Origin: Enoplolaimus lenunculus
Taxonomy: Eukaryota; Nematoda; Enoplea; Enoplida; Thoracostomopsidae
Direction of reading: 5' to 3'
DNA length: 64,000 nt
NCBI GenBank assembly: GCA_030248215.1
Contig: JASANG010000403.1
Span: 62,001 to 126,000 of the forward strand
The position numbers were made by a program, and so were the translations under genes. The first letter of the stretch is position 1; every line of letters starts with the position of its first letter. Of this stretch, positions 27,014 to 42,000 are shown one piece after another. A model generated the notes under the pieces. That model was given only the letters and a program-made list of their open reading frames with translations, searched no databases and was not told the DNA's origin.

Positions 27014-30000
27014 ACTCAATTAACAGAGATGTCGGTGTTGTCGGAATAGCGGTACGAAATTTAAGTTAGAAAATTAACATGACTGGAAATTTAGCTGGAC
27101 CGCATATAATTCTATCACAACTTTTTCAAATGAATCAACAGCTTAATATCAAAAACCATATAGTTTTGAGGATCTATGTCAGTTCTAGCTCGTGTAATAC
27201 TGTATAAAGCTTGCAAGGTAACTACTACACAGTGCACGATATGAAGGTGTTATAGCGCGAACACATAGTACAAAGTTTCTACAAGATGTGAGGACACCAT
27301 CGAGTTCGAGCACCAAACTCCTAAACGTCTCCCACACCAAAGACCCGTGTTCACTTTCAAACTTGAAAAATAAATTTTAGTTGAAAAATTCGTGCACTAA
27401 AGTTTACGAGCGTCCAATTTTAACATGGGACTGCAATAGTTTAGGCTAAATTTTTTGTGTTGCTTAGGTATAGACCTACAACATACACTTCTGCTTCAGC
27501 TTAGGCTTAGGTTTTAGAATATCCTCGGGCTCCTGTTCGGTACGGTTTAGACCCTTAGAAGTAAACTGACGGAGCGTGTTATTAGAATATAATATACCTT
27601 AGCGAAAAAGCATCGTTTCACGGAAGATTCCTCCAGTTGCGTTCCAATTAAACAGGTTTCGGAAATCTCAAATTGGTAGACCTCAAAAAACAGACTACTG
27701 CTACTTAAACAATAAAATAGATCCGTGCTGAAAACTGAATAAAAGTTAATTTCAATAGTGAAAAATGTGATTTGAACGCTACAATTACTGCGTTTGCGTT
27801 TTGCTGTAGGAAGCTCAACATGCAAAAGGGTGCCAACAAAGAAAGTATTTTGCGGGGGCGTGCGAAGATTTTACACGACGTACAATCAAAGCTAAAACAT
27901 TTCTGAGGGAAATTTTACTGCATGTGGGACAAGATTGTTTGTTATAAAACAACTATTGCTACCTGGGTGTGTTCTGTCAAGCGGCTCGGGCTTTTGAAGT
28001 ATTGAAACGCTTTTAAATAATTCAGACGTCATTGTGTCGGTTTTAAAAGAAGAACCTATCAGGTTTATTTTATATTTCAATCTAAATTGAGTTTTATTTA
28101 TCGTCATGAAACCGTTCATGTAGAGTCTTTTAAACATATGAGCCACATTTTAATGTAGACAGTAGGTCGTTTGCCTATTTTTTAGCGATACGATTCCTCA
28201 GTAGTGTGGGTTATTATACTTTGCCACGCCGTTTGGTGTAAATTTTCATCTACTACTCTGTTGGGTTTTATCACATGTTTACAGTGCCTTCGATTCGGGT
28301 AACCCTTTCCCGCATAAATATTTTCTGGTTCGTGCGAAATCTTATTTAAAAAAGATCCGAGCTGGACGCTCGGCTGGAGAGTTAATTGGTTTTCACTCGG
28401 CTACGAATTGTTGTGATACCTGCTCGTGGTCGACGGGGGTTGTCACGTTTTGTAGAGATTTTTGCCGCATATATAGCACTTTATTGTATTAATACAATGT
28501 GTATTGTGCAGTTATTGCAAGTACTCATTCTACAATTTGTATGCTCTATGCGTGAAAGGGTTAAAAATACACTCGGACTGTTTGTTTACTAAAATTGAAA
28601 TCAAGCTAATACTTGAATTCCCGGCTGAATACTACCGTGGTATGACTAGTGCCTAATTTGAGAAATTTTTGTTCGTCGAATTCGAAAACTCGCAAGTAAA
28701 TCGATCAAGACGCAAAAAGCAATCCTAGTATTCTCGAGACAATCCTTTGGTTTTGATTCTTGTCCGAGGGATTCAGCCTGAGTGGACCTGAGATGCATCC
28801 GCCCAGTGGGCTACTTAATTATAAGCAGAACTATGATAAACTGATAGCTGGCTCAATATGCTAGGGGGGACATAAAATTTTGTTGGAGAGACACCCAAGC
28901 ATTTCACATGACTTTTAGCCAGTTTAAAACTGTTCTTGAGGAGGTAAATTTTTTTCATGTTTGGCTTACCCCATACTCCTGTATCTGGCTACAGGACCGT
29001 GTGGTACAGGGGTGTATACAAAGTGTGGGCTAGTGGGAATATATTCTCCCGAAATGTCTGGGAATACTAGAAAAAAGCACCCCTTTTCAAGCATTTGAAT
29101 CGTTGAAGTTCGAAATTTTTTTACATAATTGTATCCAAAATGAAATGTTAGCAATAACCCTGCTCGCACGGACACTGAAAATACAGAAGTAAACTTATAA
29201 TTTAGCCACGACGATATGAAAGCGTTCAAGAATATTGTTGTTCAAGGTTCCTAAGCAAACATCCATTATTAAACATCATCGATGGTATAATAATACTAGT
29301 ATATATTTCGCTCAGCTTCCTAGTTTTTATATACCTACTTACTGTTTTACGCTATAATTGGATGAAGCATAAATACCCGAAAACTTACGGTAATGCGTGT
29401 ACCAAAGGTGGAACGATTAGCCGGTTTAGTCTCGGCCCGGCCGTATGCAGGCAGCCGGTACAACCGGTACAACCGGCATACCTGGCAACAAACTTGTGCT
29501 TGCTCGAAAATTTTTTTGTAATACAACAAAATTCAGCTGTCTAGAAACGGTTTCTCATCAAAGTTTATTTAATGTGATAGCATTTCTTGTAGTAATATAT
29601 GAATTTTTGGTAACATTTTGTTTAAATCGAAACAGCTGCAATAGTCTAAATAATAATAGTGGCAACAGAACAGTACAACTGAAAAATATCGGCGAACCCG
29701 GACGGCTAGCAGCGGAAGGCTGGCATAGCCTGACCGCACTTTTCTCAGCTAGTTTCACATCTGGTGTGTATTTTTGTAAAATTAGTGTTGCTGTTGTCTC
29801 CAATTTAGTCATTGGTATCGGATGACGTACACTCATCACTACTGGTACGGCTAGTAGCCTGCTCAACCTGCTATGGGAGCAAAACAATTTTAGACGCGGC
29901 ATACGGTTGAAATACAAGCTTACAAGCGTGGCTAAAATTTTTCTATGGATGGCAAAATTGTCTCGGGGTGCTCAGCCTGTTTATAGATCCGTTTAAGACC

Positions 30001-33000
30001 AGGCCCACAGACAGGACAACAAGTGAGGGAGTGTTACAGGGATTTCGAGTAATTTGGATACAAGCTTAAGAGTTCGAAAGGGCAAAGTTTGTTACAAAGG
30101 TTAGTTTGATTTTCATATATGTATACGCTTATTCTGACTCGAGTATGATGAGTAAATATGAACAGAAATGAACGCATACTTTTAAGCCCTATACACAGAA
30201 AGTTTCGTTATTGTTTAAAATTGTTAATATTCGGAAAAGTAATACTTCGTCCGTTCACAATATGAACAAAACGTTTACAGCTCTTAACATAGATCGCTCA
30301 GGCACGGGGCAAATTTCGCCAGACCGCGACCCTGAACTGCCATTGCGTCCCAAGTTGCCATGATGGTAAACTGAAATTCAAGTTTTGCTTATTTTAGATT
30401 TAGGTTCCATATAAGTTTCCAAGTATAAACCACAATCGACATATTTTAACTGAAACTAAAATAAATACTAAACGTCAATGACAAACAAACGGTGAAATCT
30501 GATTGCATGTTCACTGACATGATACAACGGAAACGTAGCGCCGGATCCAGAATTTTCCGGCGGGAAAGGATACGTTTTGTGTTTCGCAGATTTAAAATAT
30601 TGAAACGCGGTTTCAGCAAATTTTTCGACATGTTATGTTTGACCAATTGTTCCTTAAGGTGTAAAATTTTTTAAATTTTGGTCCATACCCTCACCATATT
30701 TTTCATGTTATTTGATTAGAAAACACATTTTGAGCTTGGGATATACTATTTTTGATCGAAAAATGTTCTGTCCCATCCCGATCTGGGTCCGTCACTGCAA
30801 AATCCACTGTTTTCAAACAAGCGCAGATAACTAAGCAGTAGTGGATCAACCAATTCCTGATGAGGTCTGTGGGCACGCGATATAAATTATCGAAAGAATC
30901 CGGCGAACGCTGCGAACGAGATGTCAAACGCAATAATGTTTAATCTTAATGCAAATATTTGGTTATGATCCTTGCTAGGGGCTACGCCTGGCTGTCGGCT
31001 TGGATTCGGTGGTGCAACTTAGGTACTTGAACAGTGTCCAAAGCAATTAAGTTCAAACATAAATATATAACTGTTACAGGAAATTTTGAAGAAGCAAGTC
31101 GAAAAACTGCGGACCTTTTAAAGATCAGGGGCGGAACGTTTTTCTGTGGGACTAGAATACAATAAGCTTAAGCTTTAGACTAATTTTTTTCGCTTGGTTA
31201 GGCTTAGGTTTAGGTTTAGGAATAAGCTTATAATACTGTTCCGCAACTGTTCTTTACATGGCCATAAACTGCTCACAAGATTGCTACTAGCACATGAGTT
31301 AACAGTCCGATTTCTATTCCCGAGTGATAAATTGATCTCAGCGAATTAGATTCGCGAACGTAACTAAATGATAAGATATTAGTAAAGTTCAGTAACAAGA
31401 CTACACTAAAATGTCGCAGTATGTCCTTTAGGTATATTTTCAGCTGGAGAGTTTGTATTGTTTTCGTGATATATTGAATCACATATGTCGAAAAATCTCT
31501 CAGAATTTCCGTGTAGAAATTGCTTAAAATAGCTAATTAAACCTGAAACGTTCAGTGTTCTGATACTTGGTACCATTAGCGAAACCGGTGGGAAGACGGG
31601 AGACCCTTCGCCCCGGCGGAAAAATTTTTGTAATAAAATGCTAAGGTACAAACCTTACAATTTCTCCTGCTCTGAAAATTGGCACATACATACTGCATAG
31701 AACAAAAATTGCGTTTCATATCTTTTGCTAGTCTGCGAAACGGTCAAAAATCTGAATCCGCCGCTGCTCGGTAACTTGTAATAATTAGCAACGGTGTGCT
31801 AACTAATTATGATTATTGAAGGCCGGCACAATGTTGGTCCACTAAAAACAGTGCCTCTATCAGGTACACCCGTGACATTCATAATTCCGTAATCAAGTAT
31901 AACACTCGTTATTAACTTTTAATTTTGTATAAAACCCAACGCGAGTTATCAAATTTACAGAAAGCCTTTGATTTTACCTGTCCACTCCAATAAAACTAAT
32001 TTGTCGACGACGCCAAATGCATATTTGAGAGTCAATATTTTTAGGTGTAATCTTAAGCTGACTGGCACAAATGTTAAGCTTAGCAGCGTTAGTTTTATAA
32101 TTTTGTTCTATTCTAATGTATTCGTGACTACGGGCAACGTGGGCTTTGGGCGTTTTAGCAAATAATCAAAACTTGGTTGACTGGCTTGCGAAAAATTGTT
32201 TTACTAAAATTGACCTATGAAGTTTTGAGTTCATAGCTTAAAGTTTCTCTGTTTAACCTGATGCTGTTAATTCCTTACTGCATAACCAGTAAGGTGAAAA
32301 CCTTCTGAATAGTAGCTGATAACTCAATAAAATCACATTTTGCCAGCGAGCCTAAATCTTTTCTAACAAACGGCAAAAACTTTTCTCCGCGGGGGCTGAG
32401 GATTTTTTGCATAGTCCTGTGACTACGGACCGGATTTCGGCGAGTTTTATCGGAAAAGATAGGTTTGCGCATTTCAATATTTCCATGTATTCTTAAAATG
32501 ATGCTCTTATCGTATGAAGAGCTTTTTATAGTATTAAAGACACGTGCCGATATTTCATGGTGTTTTTAAAAAGATATACGCAGTGGTTATCATCATAAAC
32601 AACATTAATCTTGATTTCAAAACGACACTAGGTAAATAGTCGTATACTCTTTTAATGGAGGAACTCGCCATAAAAGGTTTCATGGTAATGGACAGCAATC
32701 CCAGGAGTCACGGGGGGTCATCCAAGCCTTGCCCGCCCACCAGAGATGTAAATTAAAATTCGGTGTTAAGATTTATATATAGTGCGAAAATTGCGTTTAG
32801 CTTCTCGCTTGCTTCGCTCGTGTGTGTTTTTCCATCCTATTAATGATCAGACGGTCACCCCCAGTTAAAAATATCTAAATTCACTACTGATAGCAGCTAT
32901 AAAAACAGTGCGGTGTGGCCTCTTTTTGGTGCCGATGTTGTGAAAAATGCATTTTAAATCTCAGTTTCCTTAGCCGTTACAAAACCGAAGCTTTATTTGA

Positions 33001-36000
33001 GTACTGTTTTGGTTTGTTGATTTATTGAAGTAGTTGAAATTCAGTATTTAAAAAAATTTAATTATTATGCATACAATAATTATTCATTTTGCCTTGAAAA
33101 CACGTGTATGTATTTGCAAACAAAAGGTACCTAATAGCCAATAGGAGCCAAGGTGGCTCAGTTCCCCATGGAAAAAATTTGCTGCCCCCTATAGAAAATT
33201 TTCAACCATAATTCTAAGTCATTGAAAGTACATGTAAGCAACCTCCTTAAAACTTTTTAGCTCCCCCCGGCAACTTGAGCTAGCAACGGCAGTGCCGGGA
33301 AAGCAGGGGGTTGGGCTCCCTCCAAAGTCCAGGTTGGGGTCCCCCAAACTCGCGAGCAAAGCGAACGAGAAGCCAGACGCATTTTAAAACTTAAGCGGTT
33401 TTTGTTTCAACCGGTGTTAGGGTGGGGGCCGCTTTGAGGTTGGGACCCCCCCACCCACATGGTCGGTATGGAGGATGGTTACTTCAGCCCTGAGCAACGG
33501 GAAAGCGTTCAGTATGGTTCGTCGTTGGTTATTAACCAATTGCTAAAACCTTCAACGAGCAAACGAACACGGAAAATGCAGGATATGCACATTAAAACTG
33601 ATCGTGATTATAACTTCATAATTTTTCGCATTTCATTTGCTCTACTTCTGTACAAATTTTAAAATTCACAATGGCAGGAGTTTGTCAGCTGTAAAATCAA
33701 CCGCTGAACTGATGATAGAAACATCCTTGGGCTTTCAACCACTAAACGGAAGCCACGTCGTTTATGGATCAACATCTAAAAGCAGCAACTGTAGCATACT
33801 CAATCCGACGTTTCTGAATATTTTAAAATTTTGTGAAACTAAAATGTACCAAATGCAAATACAATTATGCGTTGATCAGTAGCAACATGGGGCTCCGGCT
33901 ATGTTCAGTAATTGAAATTCGAAAATTCCTAATTTAATGTTGCATTCCCTTGAGCTTCTGGTAAAATGAATAAAGCTTATATATATAGCTACTGTAGTGA
34001 TATGAATTCTGTATAAAAGGGATGGTAATAAAAGAGGGGTCTTCATTTTGAGTCCAAACGAATAGTAGAGTCCGGGAGTGATCGAGGTCAGAAGTTGTTA
34101 TATTACAGTCCATAACAGAGATCAAAGCAGAAGAATGGCGGTGTCTGCTTAAATATGTAACAGACATTCACAGACTGCTCGTATAAACTTTATTAAATCC
34201 AGAAAAAAGATTCACGAACATGGCAATCAACAAAAATGCTGTGGAGCAAGTCAGCTCTTTCCAAAACAAAGAATTTACAAAAGAAGGCTTTCGGGGCAAC
34301 TAAGATTGGCGCTATATATTAGATATTTAGAATGCGCTGCACGATAAGTACAGCTCTACTCTAACATGAGGTGAATTAAAAGTAAATAACAATCCGTAAC
34401 CGAACAACAGGGAAGTACTTTGTGGAGAGGCAAAATAAACATCAGTCCCGGCAATGGCGGATCCATGAGGGGGGCACCCCGGCCGTGGCCCCCCGAACAC
34501 CATCTCGACAAACATTATATAGACTGTCAATTGCTGTTTCACGTTGTTTATTTCTCTGTTTTATACAAATAATATAAGCAGCTGCCTTTAAATTTGTGCC
34601 TGTTTGAAACCAAAGCCGAACTTATGTTTCCACCCTGTTGTTTAGATCTAAATTGCGTTGATGCGTTTTGTGATTCATCGCAATTGCACGAACGTAAAGA
34701 AGCCAATTTTATGGCAGTAGTTCGTGGTTTGCGTGTGGGTCAAAAATAAGTTTATTTCCTGTTAAATTTTGGCCCCCAATTTTGAGATCCTGGATCCTCC
34801 ACTGAGTCCCCGCTCCCTCTTATTTCGATCACTACAGTACAAGTCAGACATTAATTTGAATGAGGCGGGTGTAAAGGTTGACAGCAGCACATCAAAAGTC
34901 CATACTATTAGCTCTTTATAAGATTTGCGAAAACATTGTAATTTGTAGGCTAGTTACGCTGTTACCAATAATGAAACAAACAAACAAACTAGCCAGAAAA
35001 CAAACAAATAAATAAAGATTAAAAACAACGAACAAAGAAAACGTATATATACGCGTTTTTTTTGCTCAGGTTTTGGCTAAATTTGATTTTATTAGCTTAG
35101 GTTGATAGGCAGGCTTAGGCTTGAAAATATGCTTTTAGCCTCTAAATGTGGCATTGGTCAATCTGACAATGCACAATCGAATGATGCAACTTTCTTTTAC
35201 TTTTAAGAGAGGGCCATTTCAGTACTTATATACGTTTGCAATTTATATATATATATGCTGTCTCTTGTTTATATATATGAAACATTCACAACATCTGAAA
35301 CGCTGCTCGAAATAAGTATGTGGGGCGTTCCAACTTTAATATTAATATATCCAAATAGACAGGAATAAAGGTTTGTGCGGTAGCATGGATGTTAGCACAA
35401 GAAATCACCGCTGATTATTTTATTAAAAAAGTAATAAAGGTTTTCTTGTTTGTTTCAGAAATCGTTACAAAATGGCTTTCATCTGCTAGACGCGGCTGTA
35501 GCGAATATTCAACGAAACATTGAGGTAAGGTAATAGAAAAGTGGGACAGGTTGGGTGTTTCCAGTCGTTCTGCCAGTCGACAGTCGATGTTTGTTCAAAA
35601 ATTGTTGGATTTTGCAACAAACTGCTCGCAAAAACAGGGTCGTTTACAATGGTAAATAGGATTAATATACCTTTCTGTAAAAATCTCAGGAAGGACACGA
35701 AAAAAGTCAGTTTTATAGCCGGCAGAATAGCACACAGAGGTGAAAAAGCAAGGTGTAAACGGATAGTACAAAAATAACGGAAACGGAAGACAGGCGTATA
35801 CTGAAGTATGAAAGTTTCAAAGATGTTATAAGTTTCTACTAACACAATTGAGTAATGCAAATATTCAACAGATGAATTTTGAAATTTTTATGGTTAAAAA
35901 CACTATAATTTCCTTTGTTTCTATGCCGGAAACGAAGGCGAAAACTGACACCGATTTTGACTGAAAACGGAAACAAATATACGGTTACACCCTGGTGGTT

Positions 36001-39000
36001 TGTCTGTCCCGAAATAAAATTCTGGCAACGAACATGACCAAGAGACATAAGCGCAGAAAACGTAACATTTGATTTATTAGAACCGATTTTGTTTCTCTAT
36101 TAAAATCATTAGGCACTATTTGTCGTTAGTCGTATTTAGCTACTAGCAGTTGCTACTGCAGAATTACATGGTGGGTTTAGAAGTTTATGATGGGGATGCG
36201 GGATGTGGAATATATAACAGTGAAAAAAGCACGGAAACGAAACGTGCGACTAGCCAAACGCAATTTTAGCACTAAATCTTAATACAAAATTTATATTTCA
36301 ATTCCTGTTGCGAGCGCATGTCATTGGTGGTACCTCTGAGATTCGTCAAATTTTTGAATTAAGCTTACTGGCAGTCGTCGCCTTTTATTTATCAAGCAAG
36401 TTGGCCAACTCACCACCGAGTTCTTTGTGCATACTAGACTCGTGCAGTTTAAAAAGCAAACCATCAAAAAAACTAAAGAAACACGCTGGGGTTTTCAAAT
36501 TTGATTAATCCATTCTTACGAAACACAAATCGATCTTGGCGCTGCTTTGTTTTTTGGTGCGCGATTACGCGCTGATTTTAGGACGCCCAAGCAAACATGG
36601 CATTTTAGAGCCAAAAGTTACACGCACTATTTGGCAAAAACCGGAAATCCGTTCCGGTTTTGCAGCTGGAATGAATAAAGTGCGAAGGAGTTACACTTTA
36701 AAGTTTAGATGCATTATGCAGACGTGTGTTAACCAATATTGATAGTAACAAACGTCATGGACCAATGTATATATAGAACAGGGCTGTAACAGTAGTAGAA
36801 GCATATTCCTAAGCCCAAGTCTAAACCTGAGCCTAAACGTAAGCGTAAGAATGAACTTATACAGAAGCCTAAACCTAAACCTAAGCATAAAATAGTCAAA
36901 AGCTTAAGCTTACTCTATTGCATTTCAGCATAAAAGCGTCCCGCCCCTTATCTATACATGGGTTGCTTGCGGCAAGAACTAACTCAAATTGAACTGTTTT
37001 ATGTTAAGCTAACATGTTGATTTGAACGAAATTACAGTTCTTGCTTTTTAACATAAACTTTTCAACTGATGATCAAAATCGGCTGACATCATAAACCAAA
37101 TACGGAAATGTAACAATGGCAATGATTGCGCTGCACCCTAAAACTTTGTAGTTTCTGCGATCTTATCGCATTTTCATCTATTATACACATGTTGTAGTGA
37201 TAACAATATTATGGGCCAATCGGTAGAACAATGATTCATATTCTTCGAAAATATGGGCCAACATACATAAGCTCAGGCTTGGTTCTAGATTTTACGCTAC
37301 ATTTTTGTATGATATCTTGGCGCTTTGTTGACTTCTGCTAACATGTGTATAATCGATGAAAATACGATAAGATCGCAGAAACTACAAAATTTTTGGTTGC
37401 AGCGCAATCATTGCCATTCTTGCATTTCTGTGTTTGCTTTATGATGTCCAGCCGATTTTGTGTCATGAGCTCAAAAGTTTATGTTAAAAAGCAAGAACTG
37501 TAATTTCGTTCGGATCAACATGTTAGGATGACATAGAACAGTGCAATTTGAGCTACTTCTTACCGTAAACAGCCCATGTAAAGATCAGGGACGGACCGTT
37601 TTTCTACGGAACTGCAATAGAGTAAGATTAAGCTTTAGGCTAATTTTTATGTTTAGGTTTAGGCGTAAGGCCTATGTATAAGCTAATTCATACGCTTAGG
37701 CTTAGGCTTAGGCTTGCTAATATTCTTGTACTACTGTTACGGCCCTGTTCAATACATTGGCTCTTCTAACCAAAATATCCAATTTTGCTCATTGTGAATT
37801 CAAGAGGGCTGTTTCTCATAACAGCTCTCATACCTACAAAAGTATCCTGCTGTTCATCTTAGTATGTATATGTTTCAGTTTATATGTGACGACATGAATA
37901 AATTCTAAAAACCAAACCCCTCTTAATAAAATATCAAATGAGTTTCAGTTAGGATTAAATGCTTCCTACATCTGGGCCATAATTACGGTGGGAGCAGGAA
38001 AGGGCACCGTTGCCCCCCCCCCCAGTAATAACTCGCATTTTCAATGGCGTGTTAGATTAACAAATTTTTCTACGGCGTGAAAAGAATTATTCTGTTACGA
38101 AAATTTTTCTCTCTCCCTATTAATCTTCTTGGCCTTCTACCAGCAGTTCTTGGTACCGAAGCAATCCGGCATTTAAAAATTCGCAAAAATACTGTTAAAA
38201 TCCATTAAAATCAGAACAACTGTTAAATCGATGCAGCCAATTTTATAAAGATTTTCTAATTTGCAACACGTGTATAGGATTGTCGTCTAATAATTTTCTT
38301 AGCATAACATTTTCATTGCTGATTACAAAATATTTTAGCCGACTAAAATCTGCGCGACTGCTGTAATGAGCGCGTTTCCAAGGACACAACGAATTGATCG
38401 TTTGATAGAAATCACACTTGAAATACAAGTCACAAACCCGATTATTCGTCGAGTCGCTGTGGAAATGGAAATTGTCGAGCTAAGAGGTTAGGCGATTATT
38501 TTTTGTTTTCAATTTTTCAAATTTTCAAAATATTTTCTGTAAAATTTTGCGTCGTTTTCAAATGATCGACAAACAAGAACCGCATTGATAATATTGTGAA
38601 AAGTTGTGCTACAGGTCGTATTTTTGTATTTGGTACAGATCAAATAAATTCCTATAACTCTGCATTATGCTCGAATGTTTACTGCGGTAGATGCACAACA
38701 TGTTTATTCGTTTAATATTGTTCCATACTTCGGCCCTCAGGGGCGGAACTTTTTCTGAGGGACTGAAAAGTAAGCTTAAGCTTTAGACTAATTTTTTTGC
38801 TTGGCTTAGACATAGGCTTAGGCGTCGGCATAGGCTTAGACTTACGCTTAGGAATATGCTTATAATACTGTTACGCGCTCGTTCTTTGCATTGGTCTATA
38901 CTTCCATCATCTTTTAGTAGATTTTACCACTTTATACGACTTGAATCTCTATTTCGCTGTTTTCGTCTTTTCGCATTACCCTCACTGGCAGCTGCTTCAA

Positions 39001-42000
39001 ACTCTACAGTTTTACTGTTAGGTCGTTGGTTTCCAGGCGAATTTGATTTGTTTTCATTTTGTTCTTTTCGTCTTTTTCCATCCATTCCGGTCAGAAGTCC
39101 CATTTGCATGATTCCCAAGCTAAACCGTAACCCTTCCCCGGTTCGCTTATCAGAGCCTGTGTTCGGTATTGGCTCCGAAATTACTCGCTCAGGTTTATAC
39201 TTTGTTTCTTCATTGGTTGGCTGCGATTCTGAAGTTGCACGCTTTTCCACTGGATTGTTACCCGTATTGAACCCCAAACCTGTCAGCTTGCTTTCATCCT
39301 TATGTTTTGGCAACGGCGGGGATACAAGTTCTTGAAATTCTCCGTGTACTGTCCACAGCCCAGGAGGCGCCGCGATACCATTCGCACCTTCTCCAGGACT
39401 AGGATCATTCGACCACTGGAGTTTGGTCATTACACCCCTGTATGAGTTTTCCATCCGCGCCTGAACGACATTGATCGACATACTTACTAAAGATAAGCCC
39501 AAAAATAACAAAACTGCATAAATAAGCATGTTGCCATGATTTTGAGGTATTAAATCGCCAAATCCAATAGTACTAAGCGAAATAAAAACAAAATATACCG
39601 ATGTGAACCATGACCAGTTTTCCCACGCTGTCATCAGAGCGGCGAAGAGTGAAATGTACGCGGTAACGATCAAAAGTGCGACCCAAAGTGGAAGATGAGG
39701 GCTCGCGTTGAATGGATCAGAGGTTCCCGTGGTTACGGTTGATATCATACTTAGACGTGGGTCGACTTCTTTGACAAAAATCCTTAATTATTAAACAATG
39801 GACGCTATTAAATATAAAAAGATTACCTTTTAATCATTTAATAAAACACTAAAAATTACGTGCCCGACAGGGATGTGCGGTCTTCATTAATAACCGAGAC
39901 CGAGACGAAGACATGGCTTTCGAGACCGGCAATGAAACGTCTCGGTCTCGGTCAATTTTTTGTCATCACTGAAAAAATTTGAATTTTTAAAAGAAATTAT
40001 TTCTAATTCTTTTTACGTAGTTTTTTTGTGTTCTTTCAAAATATCCGCTCATTAGATTAGCTAATTTTTTTCATCAAGCATCCTTTACTCCAACAATACA
40101 GCCATACATTTGCTGAATCCTCGATTTCTGGTCTCGGTTCCAAACCACCGAGCCTCAAAACTCTACACAAAGACCGAAACCTGTGAAATACGGAGTCTTG
40201 CCTAGACCGAGACTCCGATCCTTAGTGCCCGTCACAGATGGAACTGAAACGTGGGGCCCTATAACGTCCACGCTTGCTGTTTCCGTAAAAATCTCTGCTG
40301 AAAAGTGAAAGTTTTGCGATGTCGGCATTGGAAAAAGTCTCAAGACGATGTAGTTAGTATAGCCGGCAGCGGTCACACACTTTCAATTTCTGCCGCCCGC
40401 TGTATGTAGCATGAAATTCTGCCTTTTTCTGTTCGGAAGCACAGTATTGTACTAGCAAAACGTATTTGCTTCACATATTATGATTTCTAGTATTTAACAT
40501 AGTTTGATTAGTACAAAATTGTTCATCAACGTTATTTTTTGCGCTATTCTAATATCATAATACTAAATTTACCATTCATACAACCATCTTAGCACGCATC
40601 TTGTTTTTCGATATACCCAACGAACGTGCCGATAAAGCATTTTGCCAATATCACTTAAAACCGTTAGTGTGAGCGGAATTCCAACCATGGCGTACAGTAT
40701 TGTTGCAACTCTACCCGCAGTTGTTTTGCAAGCCAAATGACCGTAACCTAAAATGAGTATAACTTTTCCAGCTTGTATAATTGTAAGATGACTGGTACGC
40801 ATAACGGGTACTCAATTAATACTTTCTTCAAACGATGTTCTTCACTAATTCAACATTTTAATTTTCGATTATATCTTGAAAACATCTAAAATATGAAGCA
40901 AAAATATTTTAGTTTTAAAACCGGTCGCTGAATACCATGACTGTAGCCGCTAGCCACCATTCCATGTCGGCAAAGTATAATCCCATGGGGTTATGTTATA
41001 AATGCTATAAAAATCGATGTTCGTGTCTCCAAAGATTGCGGAACAATATGTGCCCTATTTACTATACGCGACGCCGTAATTAACTTGTTTACTTACCAAT
41101 AGTGGTAAATACAGTACCAGCATACCAAAGCGAATGCCAAATATCCCACGGATAGTCACGTTTCACTGGGCCAAGCTCTTCTGCAACGGTTAACAGCGCA
41201 GCTTTTAATAAACCCTGGCACTCATATTGCGATTCAAAATTGTCGCGTTCAAAGTTACAGTTTTCGATAGCAATGCTTGCAATCCCTTTGGCAGCTTTTG
41301 CGTAAACGGTATCTGATCGTAACGTTTCTAATCGCTGTTCTTGTTTTTGTTGAGGTTCTTCTAAAATATTTTAATTTACCCAGGTAACCTTTAACAGCTA
41401 ATGTATATTTGAACAAATTTGTGCTTTGTAGACTCTTGTGCACTTTCGCTCATCCACATTAATAGTTAAGGTTTAGGGTTAGCCTTAGCCTTAAGTTAGC
41501 CTGTGCCTGAATCTGTATATCTGAGTCTTAGGGTGTAGTGGGAAAATACACAAGATCCCTTTTATATACTTACTGTAGTGATCCGAATAACAGAAACGTT
41601 AAGATATTTCTTTTGATTTTGCGGAACATACCGCTCTGTTATTCGGTTACGGACTGTTATATATTTCTAATTTATCTTATGTTTACTTGGATCCAGCACC
41701 GTTTTTTATATTCATTCTTTTTTAGCAGAACTTACTTGCTTCGAAACATATTTGTTGACTGCCAGGTGCGTTAATCATTTACTCTGCATTCAATAAAGGT
41801 TATGCGTGTTTTCTGTGTGTCTATTATATATTTGAGCCGTCTTGTCCATTCTTTTTCTTCTTCTTTGGTCTCTTGTGAACTCTATTTAAGACTAATGCAC
41901 GTTGTCCACTAACGGTCTCTCTTTTGAAATACAGAGTCCTATTGATTGGGACGACAGTTTGCAAATTATCTATATTTAATAGAATCGTTTTGCAGAAAAT

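Noticed and set aside
29445-29917. Overlapping ORFs of 126 and 119 codons on opposite strands
   Set aside because: No splice partners and no protein-like composition. Opposed ORFs of this size are expected by chance.
38243-38428. Minus-strand ORF of 61 codons read as a coding exon
   Set aside because: It overlaps the plus-strand exon 38339-38486, which has good splice sites and matching phase on both sides. The minus frame has no partner exon.
38856-39335. Plus-strand ORF of 159 codons
   Set aside because: It is antisense to the cytoplasmic tail of the K2P channel, whose model is firmly supported by two pore motifs.
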